The notes under the pieces were generated by a model, which was given only the letters and a program-made list of their open reading frames with translations, searched no databases and was not told the origin of the DNA. A program made the position numbers and the translations under genes. A stretch of DNA of 45,812 nucleotides, taken from positions 1-45,812 of the forward strand of contig JACZKW010000095.1 of NCBI GenBank assembly GCA_014859835.1. The letters are read 5' to 3'. Below, piece by piece: positions 1 through 8,320 of the stretch. Source of the stretch: UBA9653 sp014859835 (GTDB lineage: Archaea > Thermoplasmatota > Thermoplasmata > UBA10834). How positions within the stretch are numbered: position 1 is the first letter of the stretch; each line of letters starts with the position of its first letter.

Positions 1-121
1 CACTGATGCAGGATTTGGGATAGATTCATCATGCGTGCCAGAGGGAATTGAAACAGAACTGATGGTGTTGAAAAATTGCCACGCCCTTCACGAAAGTTAT
101 AATAGGCGGGAGTGTTTCACT

Positions 122-129
122 CAATATAG
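122..129 (+). promoter_or_regulatory. TATA-like box of the first sensor kinase gene
   Basis: The AT-rich octamer CAATATAG is centred about 27 bp before the GTG/ATG pair at 153-158. No Shine-Dalgarno motif is visible there, which suggests a leaderless transcript beginning at or next to the start codon. The spacing is read from the sequence; the promoter role is inferred. Confidence 0.45.
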
Positions 130-155
130 CCAAAGGGACCGTCTGGGGATGCGTG

Positions 156-1478
156 ATGGGGAATACTGATATGGTCAAGCGGAAGCCCGTGGTGAAGTGC
201 GGGTCAACACCCCCTAGGTTTGCAGGGGAGATGCTTAGCGTAGTTTCCGACGTCATGTCAGTCGAGCATCTCGATTCCGTTCTCCAGAAGATTGTATCAA
301 CTGTTGCTAATCTATTCTCAATTCGGGCGTTGTTCATATCCGTATTGGATGAGAATGAGCGAGTCTTTAGGATTAGGGCGACTCATGGTTATGATGATGC
401 AAAGGTCGAGAAGATAAAGAAGATCACGCACAGCATCGAAAGGATGAGGAAGGATTTGGATGAGAAGTACAAGATACTCGACGGTGTCTATTTCATCCAG
501 CCTAGCCCAGAGGAATTCGCAAAATCCGACGAACCATTCTACTTCAATATCCAGGATATCACCAAGCCGAGGACTGGTCCAGATGAATGGCACGAACTGG
601 ACTATCTCAAACTGGTGTTCACTGACAAAGAAGGCTCCCCCAAGGGATACATCGAGATTGTCGAGCCATTATCACGAAATGTATTCGATAAGGAGACCCT
701 CGAGGCGATGCAGATATTCTCACAGCTCGCGGGAGTTGCCATCGAGAACGCCAAGATGTTCCAGGAGCAGGTGGAGATCGCCAAGCGGTCCAGATTCTTG
801 GCTGATATAATCGCTCACGACATCAACAATTTCAACCAAGCAGTGACGAGCTACCTGGCGATGGCGCAGAACGAGGAGTCAATCCCTGATCGCGCAAGGA
901 AATATCTCGACCGTGCATCCTCATCTGCATGGTCCATTAGTGAGCTGATCCAGAGGGCCAGCAAACTCGCGCGGATAGAAGAGGAAGGCGCCAGAAACAT
1001 GGGTCCTGTAGACCTCGGTGAGGTTTTGAAGGAGAGCTCATCTGAAATACTCCGTGAACCATTCGAATCCAAGGTCGCGATCGACCTCGCCCTGGACAAC
1101 CATCGATACTTCGTTCAAGGCAACGACCTCGCGAAAGAGATATTCGTGAACTTGTTGCGCAATGCGGTAGAATACGATCCGCATGAGGATTTGAAAGTTG
1201 ACGTGAGCATTGGAGAGTTCTCCGTGGATTATAGGAGATACTGGTGCGTTTCGATTGCCGATAACGGCATCGGAATACCGGATTCGAAGAAGAACTTGGT
1301 TTTCGGAAGGTTCAATCGCGAAGATGATAGTCAGCCAGCTAGTGGCCTCGGCCTATCAATCGTCAGAGCGATCGTCGAGGCCTACCATGGCATGGTCTGG
1401 GTCGAAGACCGGATCCCTGGCGATCATTCGAAGGGGTGCATATTCCGGGTGGCACTGCCCATGACTCCTGCAAAGTGA
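156..1478 (+). CDS. GAF-domain sensor histidine kinase
   Basis: Predicted soluble histidine kinase of 440 residues with no membrane segment, so it probably senses a cytoplasmic signal. Residues ~25-205 form a GAF-like sensor domain carrying the motif R-x-G-P-D-E-W-H-E-L-D, also present in the kinases at 13179 and 16571. The transmitter follows: H-box HDINNFNQ (phospho-accepting His near residue 221), N-box LLRNAVEYDP (~335), G1 box DNGIGIP (~370), F-box FGRFN and G2 box SGLGLS (~396). An AUG at 156 (or the GUG at 153) lies ~27 bp after a TATA-like box, so a leaderless start was chosen. No response regulator gene is adjacent, so its partner is unknown. Confidence 0.85.
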   Translation: MGNTDMVKRKPVVKCGSTPPRFAGEMLSVVSDVMSVEHLDSVLQKIVSTVANLFSIRALFISVLDENERVFRIRATHGYDDAKVEKIKKITHSIERMRKDLDEKYKILDGVYFIQPSPEEFAKSDEPFYFNIQDITKPRTGPDEWHELDYLKLVFTDKEGSPKGYIEIVEPLSRNVFDKETLEAMQIFSQLAGVAIENAKMFQEQVEIAKRSRFLADIIAHDINNFNQAVTSYLAMAQNEESIPDRARKYLDRASSSAWSISELIQRASKLARIEEEGARNMGPVDLGEVLKESSSEILREPFESKVAIDLALDNHRYFVQGNDLAKEIFVNLLRNAVEYDPHEDLKVDVSIGEFSVDYRRYWCVSIADNGIGIPDSKKNLVFGRFNREDDSQPASGLGLSIVRAIVEAYHGMVWVEDRIPGDHSKGCIFRVALPMTPAK

Positions 1479-1515
1479 GCAATCTAGCATGATTTTGTAT
1501 CCTCATCCCAGAACG

Positions 1516-1523
1516 TTTATTTT
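1516..1523 (+). promoter_or_regulatory. TATA-like box of the SDR gene
   Basis: TTTATTTT is centred ~25 bp before the ATG at 1544 and no ribosome binding site lies between, consistent with leaderless transcription of the dehydrogenase gene. This spacing also argues against the upstream in-frame TTG at 1529 as the start. Confidence 0.45.
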
Positions 1524-1543
1524 GTAGCTTGTCGCTTCATCAT

Positions 1544-2311
1544 ATGAGTGCAATGAAGCTGGCGAAGAGGGTCGCGCTGATAACTGGTGGTTCTGAGGGG
1601 ATCGGTTACGCAACTGCGAGACTGTTCCTTCAAGAAGGTGCTCTAGTCGTGATCACTGGCCGATCGAAGCGGAAGGGCGACCGAGCAATCAAGGCGCTGA
1701 AGGATCTTGGTGATGTGATCTTCCTGAAGGGTGATGCATCCAGAAGCAACGATGCGCGTGGAATAGTGAAGGCGACAATTGAAAGGTATGGCCATATCGA
1801 TATTCTCTTCAACAACGCTGGTGTGTATATCGAGAAGCTTGCGGAGGATACGACCGAGCGTGAATGGGATCGGGTGATTGATACGAATCTAAAGGGCGTG
1901 TTCCTCATGGTGAAATATGCAGTACCATACATGAAGAGGGACGGTGGCGGTGTCATCGTCAACAATTCTTCAGATGCAGGCCTCGTCGGCAACCGTAATT
2001 GCCCTGCATACTGCGCTTCAAAGGGTGGTGTGACAATCATGACGAAGGCGATGGCACTTGACTATGCCCCGTATAATATCCGCGTCAATTCCGTCAACCC
2101 TGGCACGATTGACACTCCTATGCTGGCATATGAGGCGAAAGCATCCGGTGACTCGGAAGAGTATCTGAAGCAGATGGATGAGGAGCATCCCATGGGGCGT
2201 GTAGGCAGAGCCGAGGAGGTGGCCAGGGCGGTTCTGTTCTTGGTTTCTGATGATTCATCCTTCGTGACCGGAGCAGCATTGTCTGTGGATGGTGGCCTTA
2301 CAGCGCAGTGA
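1544..2311 (+). CDS. Short-chain dehydrogenase/reductase (FabG-like)
   Basis: NAD(P)-dependent oxidoreductase of the classical SDR family, 255 residues, the usual length. It shows the cofactor-binding TGGSEGIG near the N-terminus, the structural NNAG, the catalytic Ser (VNNSSDAG), Tyr and Lys (YCASKGG), and the C-terminal GAALSVDGG typical of FabG-like enzymes. The residue after beta-strand 2 is in ITGRSKRKG, a basic context that usually favours NADPH. The substrate cannot be read from sequence. It is related to the dehydrogenase at 9334-10140 and shares its TPM and SVDGG segments. The start at 1544 is chosen because of the upstream TATA-like box; 1553 is a further in-frame ATG. Confidence 0.88.
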   Translation: MSAMKLAKRVALITGGSEGIGYATARLFLQEGALVVITGRSKRKGDRAIKALKDLGDVIFLKGDASRSNDARGIVKATIERYGHIDILFNNAGVYIEKLAEDTTEREWDRVIDTNLKGVFLMVKYAVPYMKRDGGGVIVNNSSDAGLVGNRNCPAYCASKGGVTIMTKAMALDYAPYNIRVNSVNPGTIDTPMLAYEAKASGDSEEYLKQMDEEHPMGRVGRAEEVARAVLFLVSDDSSFVTGAALSVDGGLTAQ

Positions 2312-2316
2312 GATCA

Positions 2317-2787
2317 TCATAGCAAATAGTATCCGACATACACTGCCTCTCCTGAGATGAACGCCATGAACCATACAATGTAGAGGTATGGCGAGAGTTT
2401 GGTGTGCAACGCATTGAACTTTGTCTTTCTCTGTGAGTAGACTCCCGTGATGAGCATTGTAATCTCGAGTCCTATCACGATGATAGCTATGATGCCATGA
2501 ATCGCGAAGTATGCAATCATCAGTCCTTCGATATCCAACTTGCTGCCTTCGATCTCTCCGCCAAAGCTCCTGTATGCCATGTAGAAGATAGAGAGCGTCA
2601 GGTCCCATAGTATTCCGATCATGCCCGTCCATCTATGATATGACAGATTCTCGCGCCCCGAGATATATGCATGCGTGAACAGTATTGCGACTGGAATCAA
2701 TGCTGTGGCAATGAAGGTGCTGATCCATGGAGCGTCTGTCATGGACTGGGCAGAGTGGGGATCCTCTACTCTAATCTTTCCATTCAT
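2317..2787 (-). CDS. DUF420-like four-helix membrane protein
   Basis: Integral membrane protein of 156 residues with four predicted membrane helices. Histidines sit at helix boundaries (YHRWTGM, FAIHGII, LHTKLSPYLYIVWF). The final helix motif, L-H-x(4)-P-x-L-Y-I followed by an aromatic/aliphatic helix, resembles DUF420/YozB proteins, which are often found near respiratory oxidases. The biochemical role is unknown; heme or metal binding by the histidines is only a possibility. The start at 2787 (MNGKIR) was preferred to the upstream in-frame start at 2877 because a purine-rich AGAAAGAAAAG precedes it and the extra 30 residues look non-conserved and overlap the divergent ferritin-like gene. It ends 5 bp from the convergent dehydrogenase gene. 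Confidence 0.65.
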   Translation of the reverse strand: MNGKIRVEDPHSAQSMTDAPWISTFIATALIPVAILFTHAYISGRENLSYHRWTGMIGILWDLTLSIFYMAYRSFGGEIEGSKLDIEGLMIAYFAIHGIIAIIVIGLEITMLITGVYSQRKTKFNALHTKLSPYLYIVWFMAFISGEAVYVGYYLL

Positions 2788-2862
2788 CAACTTTTCTTTC
2801 TTCCGAAGTTCGTGGAAAGTAATATGGGACCCCAATGAGGATTTGGAATTGGTGGTTAGAGC

Positions 2863-3393
2863 ATGATAGAGACTCAATCAATGGCTGCGGATATCCTGCG
2901 AACCGCGATTGAAATGGAACTCGAAGGGCAGAGACTTTTCGAGAATGCGTCTGAAATGATGAAGCATCCTCATGCCAAGGAGATGTTTCTGAGTCTGGTG
3001 AAGCAGGAGATGCGCCACGTGCAGGTAATCGGCCATGAGCTACACCGGATTGAGCTCGGTCTCGGTTGGTCGTCCCTAGAGACCGTGAAATCCGTTCAGG
3101 GAGGATACCCGCACATTTCTGTTTTCGATGATAAGGGAATCCCTGTCACGGGATTGGACCCGAACATTGGCGAGCTGGAGGTGATCAGTCTTGGTATAGA
3201 AGTTGAGAAGAAATCGATCGATTATTATCGCGACGCTGGATCGAAGGTTGACGACCCGAAGGCGCGCGAGATATTCAACTGGCTAGTAGGCGAGGAGGCT
3301 GGACATCTTCTGATTCTGAAGGCCGAGTATGATAACCGGTCCGGGTCCGGATTCTACTTTGATAGCAGAGAATTCAGCCTCGAGGTCGAGTAG
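2863..3393 (+). CDS. Ferritin-like diiron (rubrerythrin-type) protein
   Basis: 176-residue four-helix-bundle protein of the ferritin-like/rubrerythrin superfamily. The diiron-ligand pattern is visible: Glu-rich helix 1 (AIEMELEGQRLF), E-x-x-H in helix 2 (KQEMRH), Glu in helix 3 (IEVEKKSIDYY) and E-x-x-H in helix 4 (GEEAGH). No rubredoxin domain is fused, but a stand-alone rubredoxin is encoded 1.1 kb away at 4492. Family members reduce peroxide or bind iron; which applies here is not decidable. The ATG at 2863 has a GGTGGT element upstream. It is transcribed divergently from the DUF420-like gene. Confidence 0.82.
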   Translation: MIETQSMAADILRTAIEMELEGQRLFENASEMMKHPHAKEMFLSLVKQEMRHVQVIGHELHRIELGLGWSSLETVKSVQGGYPHISVFDDKGIPVTGLDPNIGELEVISLGIEVEKKSIDYYRDAGSKVDDPKAREIFNWLVGEEAGHLLILKAEYDNRSGSGFYFDSREFSLEVE

Positions 3394-3400
3394 AGGATAC

Positions 3401-4444
3401 TCATAGTGTTCCAGATCTTATCGATTCCACGACATGAAGCATATCGGAGAACACGGCATAAGCGGTCTGAGTCAGTTCAGGATCTGTCTCGAGGATGGTC
3501 AACTCTCCCATGAGATCAGTTCTTATTGTAATGGCACTTGAAGTACCGTTCACGGACCAAAATGGGCTTTTCGACGAAACTGACTCCGGCTTCACTCGCA
3601 GCACGACATCATCGTTATTCCTGGAGGCGCTCGCAACGAGTCTGATCCTATTATCCTGCCTAGCCGCTTCATTCATGGTTTCCGCTGTGATGCCCTTTAT
3701 GCCCGTCCTGTCGACATCTCGGGGGGTCATCCGGGCATCCATGAGCACATTAGCGAGTGCGGTTATCTTTGCAGCGGCGTCCCATCCCTCCAGATCCAGC
3801 GTGGGATCGGCCTCGGCGATACCTTTCGCCTGAGCCTCCATCACCGCGTCCTTCATACTCCGTCCATTCGTCATCGCAGTGAGGACATAATTCGAAGTGC
3901 TGTTCAGTATACCTCTGATATCAATCACTTCACATCCTGGTAGGGTCTTCTCAATCAGGCTGAAGATCGGGGTTCCATCCATGACCGTACCCTCGAATCT
4001 GAACCTTGATCCCATCGACCTTGAAGTGGTCCTTAAGTCATGATATGCGAATGCTATCGGCCCTTTGTTCGCCGTCACGACATCCATCCCCTTAGACAGG
4101 GCATGGGAGATATGGTCTGTCGCAGGTTGACCGTCCTCGATATTGAGCGTCGTCAGCTCGATCATCATGTCCGCGATCGTTCGGTCAATGATCTGCCTCG
4201 CCGTGCATTCCGTGGCCTCATCGCCATACTCATCGAGCGATTTTCCATTGGCGAGCAGGTCGAGGACCCGTTCAATATCCAATCCTCTATTCGATATCAG
4301 AGACCCTCTGCTGCGCGTGGATATTGCCACGATCTCCACATCTAGTCCCTTTGTCTTGAGGAGCCACTCCCTCTTATCAAGGAGCATCCTAGCGAATCCC
4401 TGACCGACGTTTCCGAACCCGATTATCGCCAGACGTAGAATCAT
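3401..4444 (-). CDS. hom: Homoserine dehydrogenase
   Basis: Catalyses NAD(P)-dependent reduction of aspartate semialdehyde to homoserine, the branch point to threonine and methionine. The 347-residue protein opens with the Rossmann motif GFGNVG (residues 9-14). It has VTANKGP, the G-T-V-M-D-G-T-P segment, and the family signature A-E-A-D-P-T-L-D-L-E-G-W-D-A-A-A-K with its catalytic Asp and Lys. It lacks an aspartokinase or ACT domain, so it is the short monofunctional form. It is convergent with the ferritin-like gene, with an 8-bp gap. No other threonine or methionine pathway gene is in the window. Confidence 0.93.
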   Translation of the reverse strand: MILRLAIIGFGNVGQGFARMLLDKREWLLKTKGLDVEIVAISTRSRGSLISNRGLDIERVLDLLANGKSLDEYGDEATECTARQIIDRTIADMMIELTTLNIEDGQPATDHISHALSKGMDVVTANKGPIAFAYHDLRTTSRSMGSRFRFEGTVMDGTPIFSLIEKTLPGCEVIDIRGILNSTSNYVLTAMTNGRSMKDAVMEAQAKGIAEADPTLDLEGWDAAAKITALANVLMDARMTPRDVDRTGIKGITAETMNEAARQDNRIRLVASASRNNDDVVLRVKPESVSSKSPFWSVNGTSSAITIRTDLMGELTILETDPELTQTAYAVFSDMLHVVESIRSGTL

Positions 4445-4491
4445 AACTCAACCTCGGTTTCTTCGTGAATAGTAGGTGAGGTCAGATGCAC

Positions 4492-4650
4492 TCACAGTTG
4501 CACGAACTCGTCCTTCGTGACACCGCACTCCGGGCATGTCCAGTCTTCAGGCAGTTTTTCGAAAGGAGTTCCGGGAGCAATTGACTGGGTTGAGTCTCCC
4601 TGCTCTGGGTCGTATATGTATCCACAAACGCTGCATTGATACTTGGCCAT
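4492..4650 (-). CDS. Rubredoxin
   Basis: Small electron carrier of 52 residues with one FeS4 centre. Reading the minus strand from 4650 gives MAKYQCSVCGYIYDPEQGD and then a C-terminal half containing PEDWTCPECGVTKDEF. These are the two C-x-x-C-G knuckles and the aromatic core of rubredoxins, at full family length. An in-frame ATG at 4659 would add three residues; a TATA-like AAGTATATGC lies at 4676-4685. It probably donates electrons to diiron enzymes such as the rubrerythrin-type protein at 2863 or to a superoxide reductase. It sits upstream of hom on the same strand, 47 bp away, and could be co-transcribed. Confidence 0.93.
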   Translation of the reverse strand: MAKYQCSVCGYIYDPEQGDSTQSIAPGTPFEKLPEDWTCPECGVTKDEFVQL

Positions 4651-4875
4651 TTCTGCCATGTACCAGTATCTCTATGCATATACTTGACATTGTTCGTTTG
4701 CTCTGCTCCACGCAACGTCCTCGATCCCACATTAGTCATGCGCTCGATCGCATCTTCTCGGCATGAACAATCTTCGACAAAAATAGTCGAAATTCGTAAT
4801 TATTTTGACGATAATGGAGATGAAATTGAAGCGTGGCGTATGAAAGTCGCTCATATTTTGTTCGATTAGATACTC

Positions 4876-4886
4876 TTAAGTATATT
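4876..4886 (+). promoter_or_regulatory. TATA box of the sdh operon
   Basis: TTAAGTATATT is the strongest TATA-like element in the gap before sdhC. Archaeal spacing of 25-27 bp places the transcription start near 4906, which coincides with the first base of the folded element at 4906-4958. The sdh mRNA would then have a structured leader of about 90 nt. Confidence 0.55.
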
Positions 4887-4905
4887 CTTGCTGGTCTAGG
4901 CGACC

Positions 4906-4958
4906 CGGGAACTCAGCAGATGAAAGTCTGGTGGCAGGTTCTAAACCTGCCAGTCCCG
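4906..4958 (+). ncRNA. tRNA-like folded leader element upstream of sdhC
   Basis: A 53-nt segment folds into an acceptor-like stem (CGGG-bulged A-ACT paired with AGTCCCG), a small hairpin (CAGA/TCTG with a 6-nt loop) and a hairpin GGCAGG-TTCTAAA-CCTGCC. The last hairpin abuts the 3' acceptor strand directly, as a tRNA T-arm does, and keeps G53, T54, T55, C56, A58 and C61 of the T-arm consensus; position 57 is T instead of a purine. There is no anticodon arm and no CCA. It may be a tRNA pseudogene or a structured 5' leader of the sdh mRNA. The base pairs are seen directly; the role is unknown. Confidence 0.35.
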
Positions 4959-4998
4959 CGTAACAAGATCGAATATGGAGTTTGGGCAAGGTGTTTGA

Positions 4999-5415
4999 AT
5001 GAAAGTAAGCAGCTTCAAATGGTTGTTCGGCAGGAACTCGGAGTTCTGGCCGACGAACATGAAGACTGGGATGTGGGCATGGGTCGGGCACAGGCTCACG
5101 GGGTTGGCCCTCGTGGCATATGTGTTCTTGCACCTGTCGTTCTTATCTACGGCATCTATGGGAGCGGACGGTTCGAGCTTCGACACGCTTATGGCGACCA
5201 CCTCTCAACCATTGTTCGTCGCTATGGACTTCCTGCTGGTTATCGTGGTCATATACCACGCTATGAATGGATTCAGAGTCGTACTCTTCGACCTAGGTGT
5301 GGGGATCAGGCGCCAGAAGTTGGTTTTCTGGGTGGCCATGGCTGTCTCCGCAGTGCTCATCGTCGGCGGTTTGCTGGCTATTTGGCACCTGATATTCCCG
5401 AATGGAGGTGCCTGA
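4999..5415 (+). CDS. sdhC: Succinate dehydrogenase membrane anchor, cytochrome b subunit C
   Basis: First gene of a complete SDH operon. The 138-residue protein has three predicted membrane helices and anchors the flavoprotein/iron-sulfur subunits while passing electrons to quinone. The motif GHRLTGL at the start of helix 1 and YHAMNGFR in helix 2 carry the histidines expected to bind heme b. An AAGGTG element lies 6-7 nt before the ATG. The stop codon is 1 bp before sdhD, so translation is probably coupled. SdhC and SdhD share the same layout, suggesting an ancient duplication. Confidence 0.88.
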   Translation: MKVSSFKWLFGRNSEFWPTNMKTGMWAWVGHRLTGLALVAYVFLHLSFLSTASMGADGSSFDTLMATTSQPLFVAMDFLLVIVVIYHAMNGFRVVLFDLGVGIRRQKLVFWVAMAVSAVLIVGGLLAIWHLIFPNGGA

Positions 5416-5416
5416 G

Positions 5417-5803
5417 ATGTCTGAACAGAAGGTTGCGACATCCAAGGTGGCGGGGACTTGGGCATGGTTCCTGCAGAGACTGTCCGCGATATTGCTGGTT
5501 GTATTCCTCGGAATACACCTGTACGCTGCCCACTTCATGGGCGTAAGCGCGGAGACCGGAGACGAACCACTGCTCTCGTATGAGGAAGTGAGTCTTAGGC
5601 TGGACCAGGTGTTGTACATCGTCGTCGATTACGGTATGCTGTCCATGGTGCTGATTCACGGTCTGAATGGCCTCAGGACTGTCATGCTTGATTTCGACAT
5701 GTTCGTCAGGAGAAGGAAGCTGATTGATGTTGGTCTCTGGGTTGTGGGTATAGCGACTATGATCTGGGGAATCGTCATCCTGTGGCCCTTCATAACTGGA
5801 TAA
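5417..5803 (+). CDS. sdhD: Succinate dehydrogenase membrane anchor subunit D
   Basis: Second membrane anchor of SDH, 128 residues, three predicted helices. It has WAWFLQRLSAI and GIHLYAAH in helix 1 and IHGLNGLR in helix 2, mirroring SdhC and giving candidate heme ligands. A strong GGAGGTG Shine-Dalgarno at 5404-5410 sits 6 nt before the ATG at 5417. That makes 5417 the start rather than the in-frame ATG at 5402, which would lie inside the sdhC end and lose that site. Next gene sdhA follows after 13 bp. Confidence 0.87.
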   Translation: MSEQKVATSKVAGTWAWFLQRLSAILLVVFLGIHLYAAHFMGVSAETGDEPLLSYEEVSLRLDQVLYIVVDYGMLSMVLIHGLNGLRTVMLDFDMFVRRRKLIDVGLWVVGIATMIWGIVILWPFITG

Positions 5804-5816
5804 GGAGGTTTCCAAG

Positions 5817-7517
5817 ATGCACTACCACAAGATACTGGTTATAGGTGGCGGCTTGGCAGGTCTCAGGGCAGCCATAGAGTGTGCTCCCAAGGCGGATACT
5901 GCGATCATATCGCAAGTACACCCTGTGAGATCACACTCCGGGGCTGCGCAAGGTGGTGTCAACGCACCTCTAGCGAACAACCCTGAAGCCAAGGACGACA
6001 CATGGGAAAAGCACGCATTCGACACTATCAAGGGAAGCGATTATCTTGCCGACCAGGACTCCGTCGAATATATGACGAAGGAGGCTGGCCCCTGCATATA
6101 CGAGATCGAACACTGGGGCTGTCCATTCTCGAGGACCGATGAGGGCAAGATCGCCCAGAGGCCCTTCGGAGGGGCTGGATACCCTAGAACCTGCTTCGCT
6201 GCGGATAAGACTGGGATGTTCATGCTTCACACGCTCTGGGAAGTGTCCGTGAAGATGAACATACCGCTCTACGAGGACAGGGTAATGGTCGACCTTGTGC
6301 TGGATGGTGACACATGCCGAGGAGTCATATGCCTCAACCTCAGGACGGGGGAACTCGAACCGTTCATGGCCGAGGTAGTCATAATCGCCAGCGGCGGAAG
6401 CGGCCAGATATATGGACGGTCGACCAATGCGTTGATCTCCACCGGTTCTGCACAGTCCACATGCTTCAGACGCGGGGTGCCTCTGAAGGACATGGAGTTC
6501 GTTCAGTTCCACCCGACCTCGCTCTTCGGGACTAACATCCTGATGACCGAGGGCGCGAGAGGCGAGGGCGGATACCTTGTGAACTCCCTTGGAGAGCGGT
6601 TCATGTCCAAATACGCCTCCAAGGCCATGGAACTGGCGCCACGAGATATCGTGTCCCGATCGATCCAGACGGAGATCAACGAGGGCAGAGGCATAGATGG
6701 CAAGGACTTTGTCCATCTCGATCTGAGACATCTCGGTAGGGAGAAGATCCTGGAGAGGCTTCCCGGCATCCGTGACCTGGCCATAAACTTCGTAGATGTG
6801 GATCCAATTGAGAAGCCGATTCCGATCCAGCCTGGACAGCACTATTCCATGGGCGGCATAGACACCGATGTCCACGGGGCCACGAAGTTCAAAGGTCTCT
6901 ATGCGGCCGGAGAATGCGGCTGCGTGAGCGTCCACGGTGCTAACAGACTCGGAGGCAACTCCTTGCTGGATACGGTCGTCTTCGGCAAGATGTCCGGAAG
7001 GGCGGCCGCTGAGCACGTGCTCGGAAAGGCAAAGCTCAAGGAAGGCGAGGGTGCGATGAACAAGTGCCTCCGCGAGGCAAAGGCGAAGATAGATTCGCTC
7101 CTTGCAAGATCAGGCACCGAGAATCATGCTGACATAAGGGTAGAGATGAAAGAGACTATGATCAAGAAAGTCGGCATATACAGGGACAAGGCACTGATGG
7201 AGGAGGCGCTTCAGAAGATCCGCGAGCTGAAGGAGCGTTACCAGAGGATAACAGTGCAGAACAAGGGCAAAAGCTACAACGTGGACCTCTTCCGTGCATT
7301 CGAACTGGAAGGTATGCTCGATGTCGCCGAGGCCATTGTCGTTGGCGCTCTCAATAGGGAGGAGAGCAGGGGTGCACACTCCAGGCTCGACTTCAAGGAG
7401 AGGGACGATGCGAAGTTCCTGAGGCACACGATTGCCACCTATACCACGAAGGGAATCGAGATCAGCTACTCGCCGGTCAAGATAACCAAGTACAAGCCTG
7501 AGGCAAGGAGGTACTGA
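5817..7517 (+). CDS. sdhA: Succinate dehydrogenase flavoprotein subunit
   Basis: Catalytic FAD subunit that oxidises succinate to fumarate on the cytoplasmic side. The 566-residue protein has the FAD-binding GGGLAGL at residues 10-16. His-40 in RSHSGAAQGG is at the position of covalent 8-alpha-histidyl flavin attachment. Catalytic/substrate motifs follow: FVQFHPTSL, TEGARGEGG, GQHYSMGGI and HGANRLGGNSLLD. An AGGAGGT site at 5803-5809 lies 7 nt before the ATG. Full length and intact; sdhB begins 1 bp after its stop codon. Confidence 0.95.
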   Translation: MHYHKILVIGGGLAGLRAAIECAPKADTAIISQVHPVRSHSGAAQGGVNAPLANNPEAKDDTWEKHAFDTIKGSDYLADQDSVEYMTKEAGPCIYEIEHWGCPFSRTDEGKIAQRPFGGAGYPRTCFAADKTGMFMLHTLWEVSVKMNIPLYEDRVMVDLVLDGDTCRGVICLNLRTGELEPFMAEVVIIASGGSGQIYGRSTNALISTGSAQSTCFRRGVPLKDMEFVQFHPTSLFGTNILMTEGARGEGGYLVNSLGERFMSKYASKAMELAPRDIVSRSIQTEINEGRGIDGKDFVHLDLRHLGREKILERLPGIRDLAINFVDVDPIEKPIPIQPGQHYSMGGIDTDVHGATKFKGLYAAGECGCVSVHGANRLGGNSLLDTVVFGKMSGRAAAEHVLGKAKLKEGEGAMNKCLREAKAKIDSLLARSGTENHADIRVEMKETMIKKVGIYRDKALMEEALQKIRELKERYQRITVQNKGKSYNVDLFRAFELEGMLDVAEAIVVGALNREESRGAHSRLDFKERDDAKFLRHTIATYTTKGIEISYSPVKITKYKPEARRY

Positions 7518-7518
7518 G

Positions 7519-8256
7519 ATGACCGAAGGAGAGATTCCGATAAAGGTACAGAGATTCGACCCGACGGCCGACAAACTGCCCTACTGGCAGACCTTCAATG
7601 TGAAGCTCAAGCCTGGGATGACGGTGCTTGATGCCTTGTTCGAAGTTCTGAACCATCAGGACGGGACATTGGGTTTCAGATTCTGTTGCAGGGCCGGTGT
7701 CTGCGGTTCATGCGCTATGGTCATAGGCGGGAAGACCCGATTGGCATGTGAGACCCAGATGAGCCAGTTCATGGGCAAGGGCGACCTGATGATCAGCCCT
7801 CTGCCGCACCAGAAGGTCGTCAAGGACCTGGCGGTCGACTACACGCACTTCTTCGACAGGATCAAGAAGGTGAAACCCTACTTGGTGGGCAAGGAACCCT
7901 ATCCCGAGAAGGAGTTCATCCAGCTGCCGAAGGAGAGGACGCCCATAAACGAACCGATCGACTGCATTTTGTGCGGTTCCTGCACGAGCGCGTGTACGAT
8001 GGCTTGGACGAACAGTGATTACCTGGGTCCTGCAGCGTTGATGAAGTCATACAGGTTCCTGGTCGATACGCGTGATTCGATACCTGAGCAGCGCATGGAC
8101 ATCGTCGAGAGCGAGAGCGGAGTATGGAGATGCCACACTCAGTTCAACTGCGTGGAGGTATGTCCGAAGAAGCTCAACCCTACCGAGGCCATACAGAGGA
8201 TGAAGATCAAGGCCGTGAAGCGGAAGCTGTTCGGAAAGCGTGCGCTGAAGAAGTAG
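7519..8256 (+). CDS. sdhB: Succinate dehydrogenase iron-sulfur subunit
   Basis: Electron-transfer subunit of 245 residues with three clusters. The N-terminal ferredoxin domain has C57-R-A-G-V-C62-G-S-C65 and C77 for [2Fe-2S]. The C-terminal domain has CILCGSCTSAC for [4Fe-4S] and, further on, C-H-T-Q-F-N-C-V-E-V-C-P for the [3Fe-4S] site plus the last [4Fe-4S] ligand. An AAGGAGGT site at 7505-7512 is 6 nt before the ATG. It ends the operon and is followed by a hairpin terminator at 8281. Confidence 0.95.
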   Translation: MTEGEIPIKVQRFDPTADKLPYWQTFNVKLKPGMTVLDALFEVLNHQDGTLGFRFCCRAGVCGSCAMVIGGKTRLACETQMSQFMGKGDLMISPLPHQKVVKDLAVDYTHFFDRIKKVKPYLVGKEPYPEKEFIQLPKERTPINEPIDCILCGSCTSACTMAWTNSDYLGPAALMKSYRFLVDTRDSIPEQRMDIVESESGVWRCHTQFNCVEVCPKKLNPTEAIQRMKIKAVKRKLFGKRALKK

Positions 8257-8280
8257 ACCACTCAAACCCGAGAAATAGCG

Positions 8281-8310
8281 AAGAGGCTTTTTGAGCCTCT
8301 TCGGTTCTTT
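8281..8310 (+). terminator. Hairpin with T-rich tail after the sdh operon
   Basis: A perfect 8-bp stem, GAAGAGGC / GCCTCTTC (8281-8288 and 8296-8303), encloses the loop TTTTTGA and is followed by a T-rich stretch. It lies between the converging sdhB and bacterioferritin-like genes and could stop transcripts from both sides. The stem is seen directly; function is inferred. Confidence 0.65.
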
Positions 8311-8320
8311 CGTTTTCTAA

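Larger units (their letters stand above)
4660..4998. other. Divergent intergenic region, rubredoxin / sdh operon
   Basis: This 339-bp gap separates two divergent genes. It contains TATA-like boxes for both sides and the folded tRNA-like element at 4906-4958. No convincing coding frame was found here; the segment from about 4740 to 4870 shows no other recognisable signal. Confidence 0.5.

Noticed and set aside
4933..4952. Hairpin with loop TTCTAAA containing CTA, reminiscent of the anticodon loop of pyrrolysine tRNA
   Set aside because: No T-arm follows and no acceptor strand pairs around it as an anticodon arm. The same hairpin fits a T-arm better, and no pyrrolysine genes are present in the window.
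5970..7016. 348-codon open frame antisense to sdhA
   Set aside because: Sequence is a shadow of the highly biased sdhA codons and has no recognisable domain.
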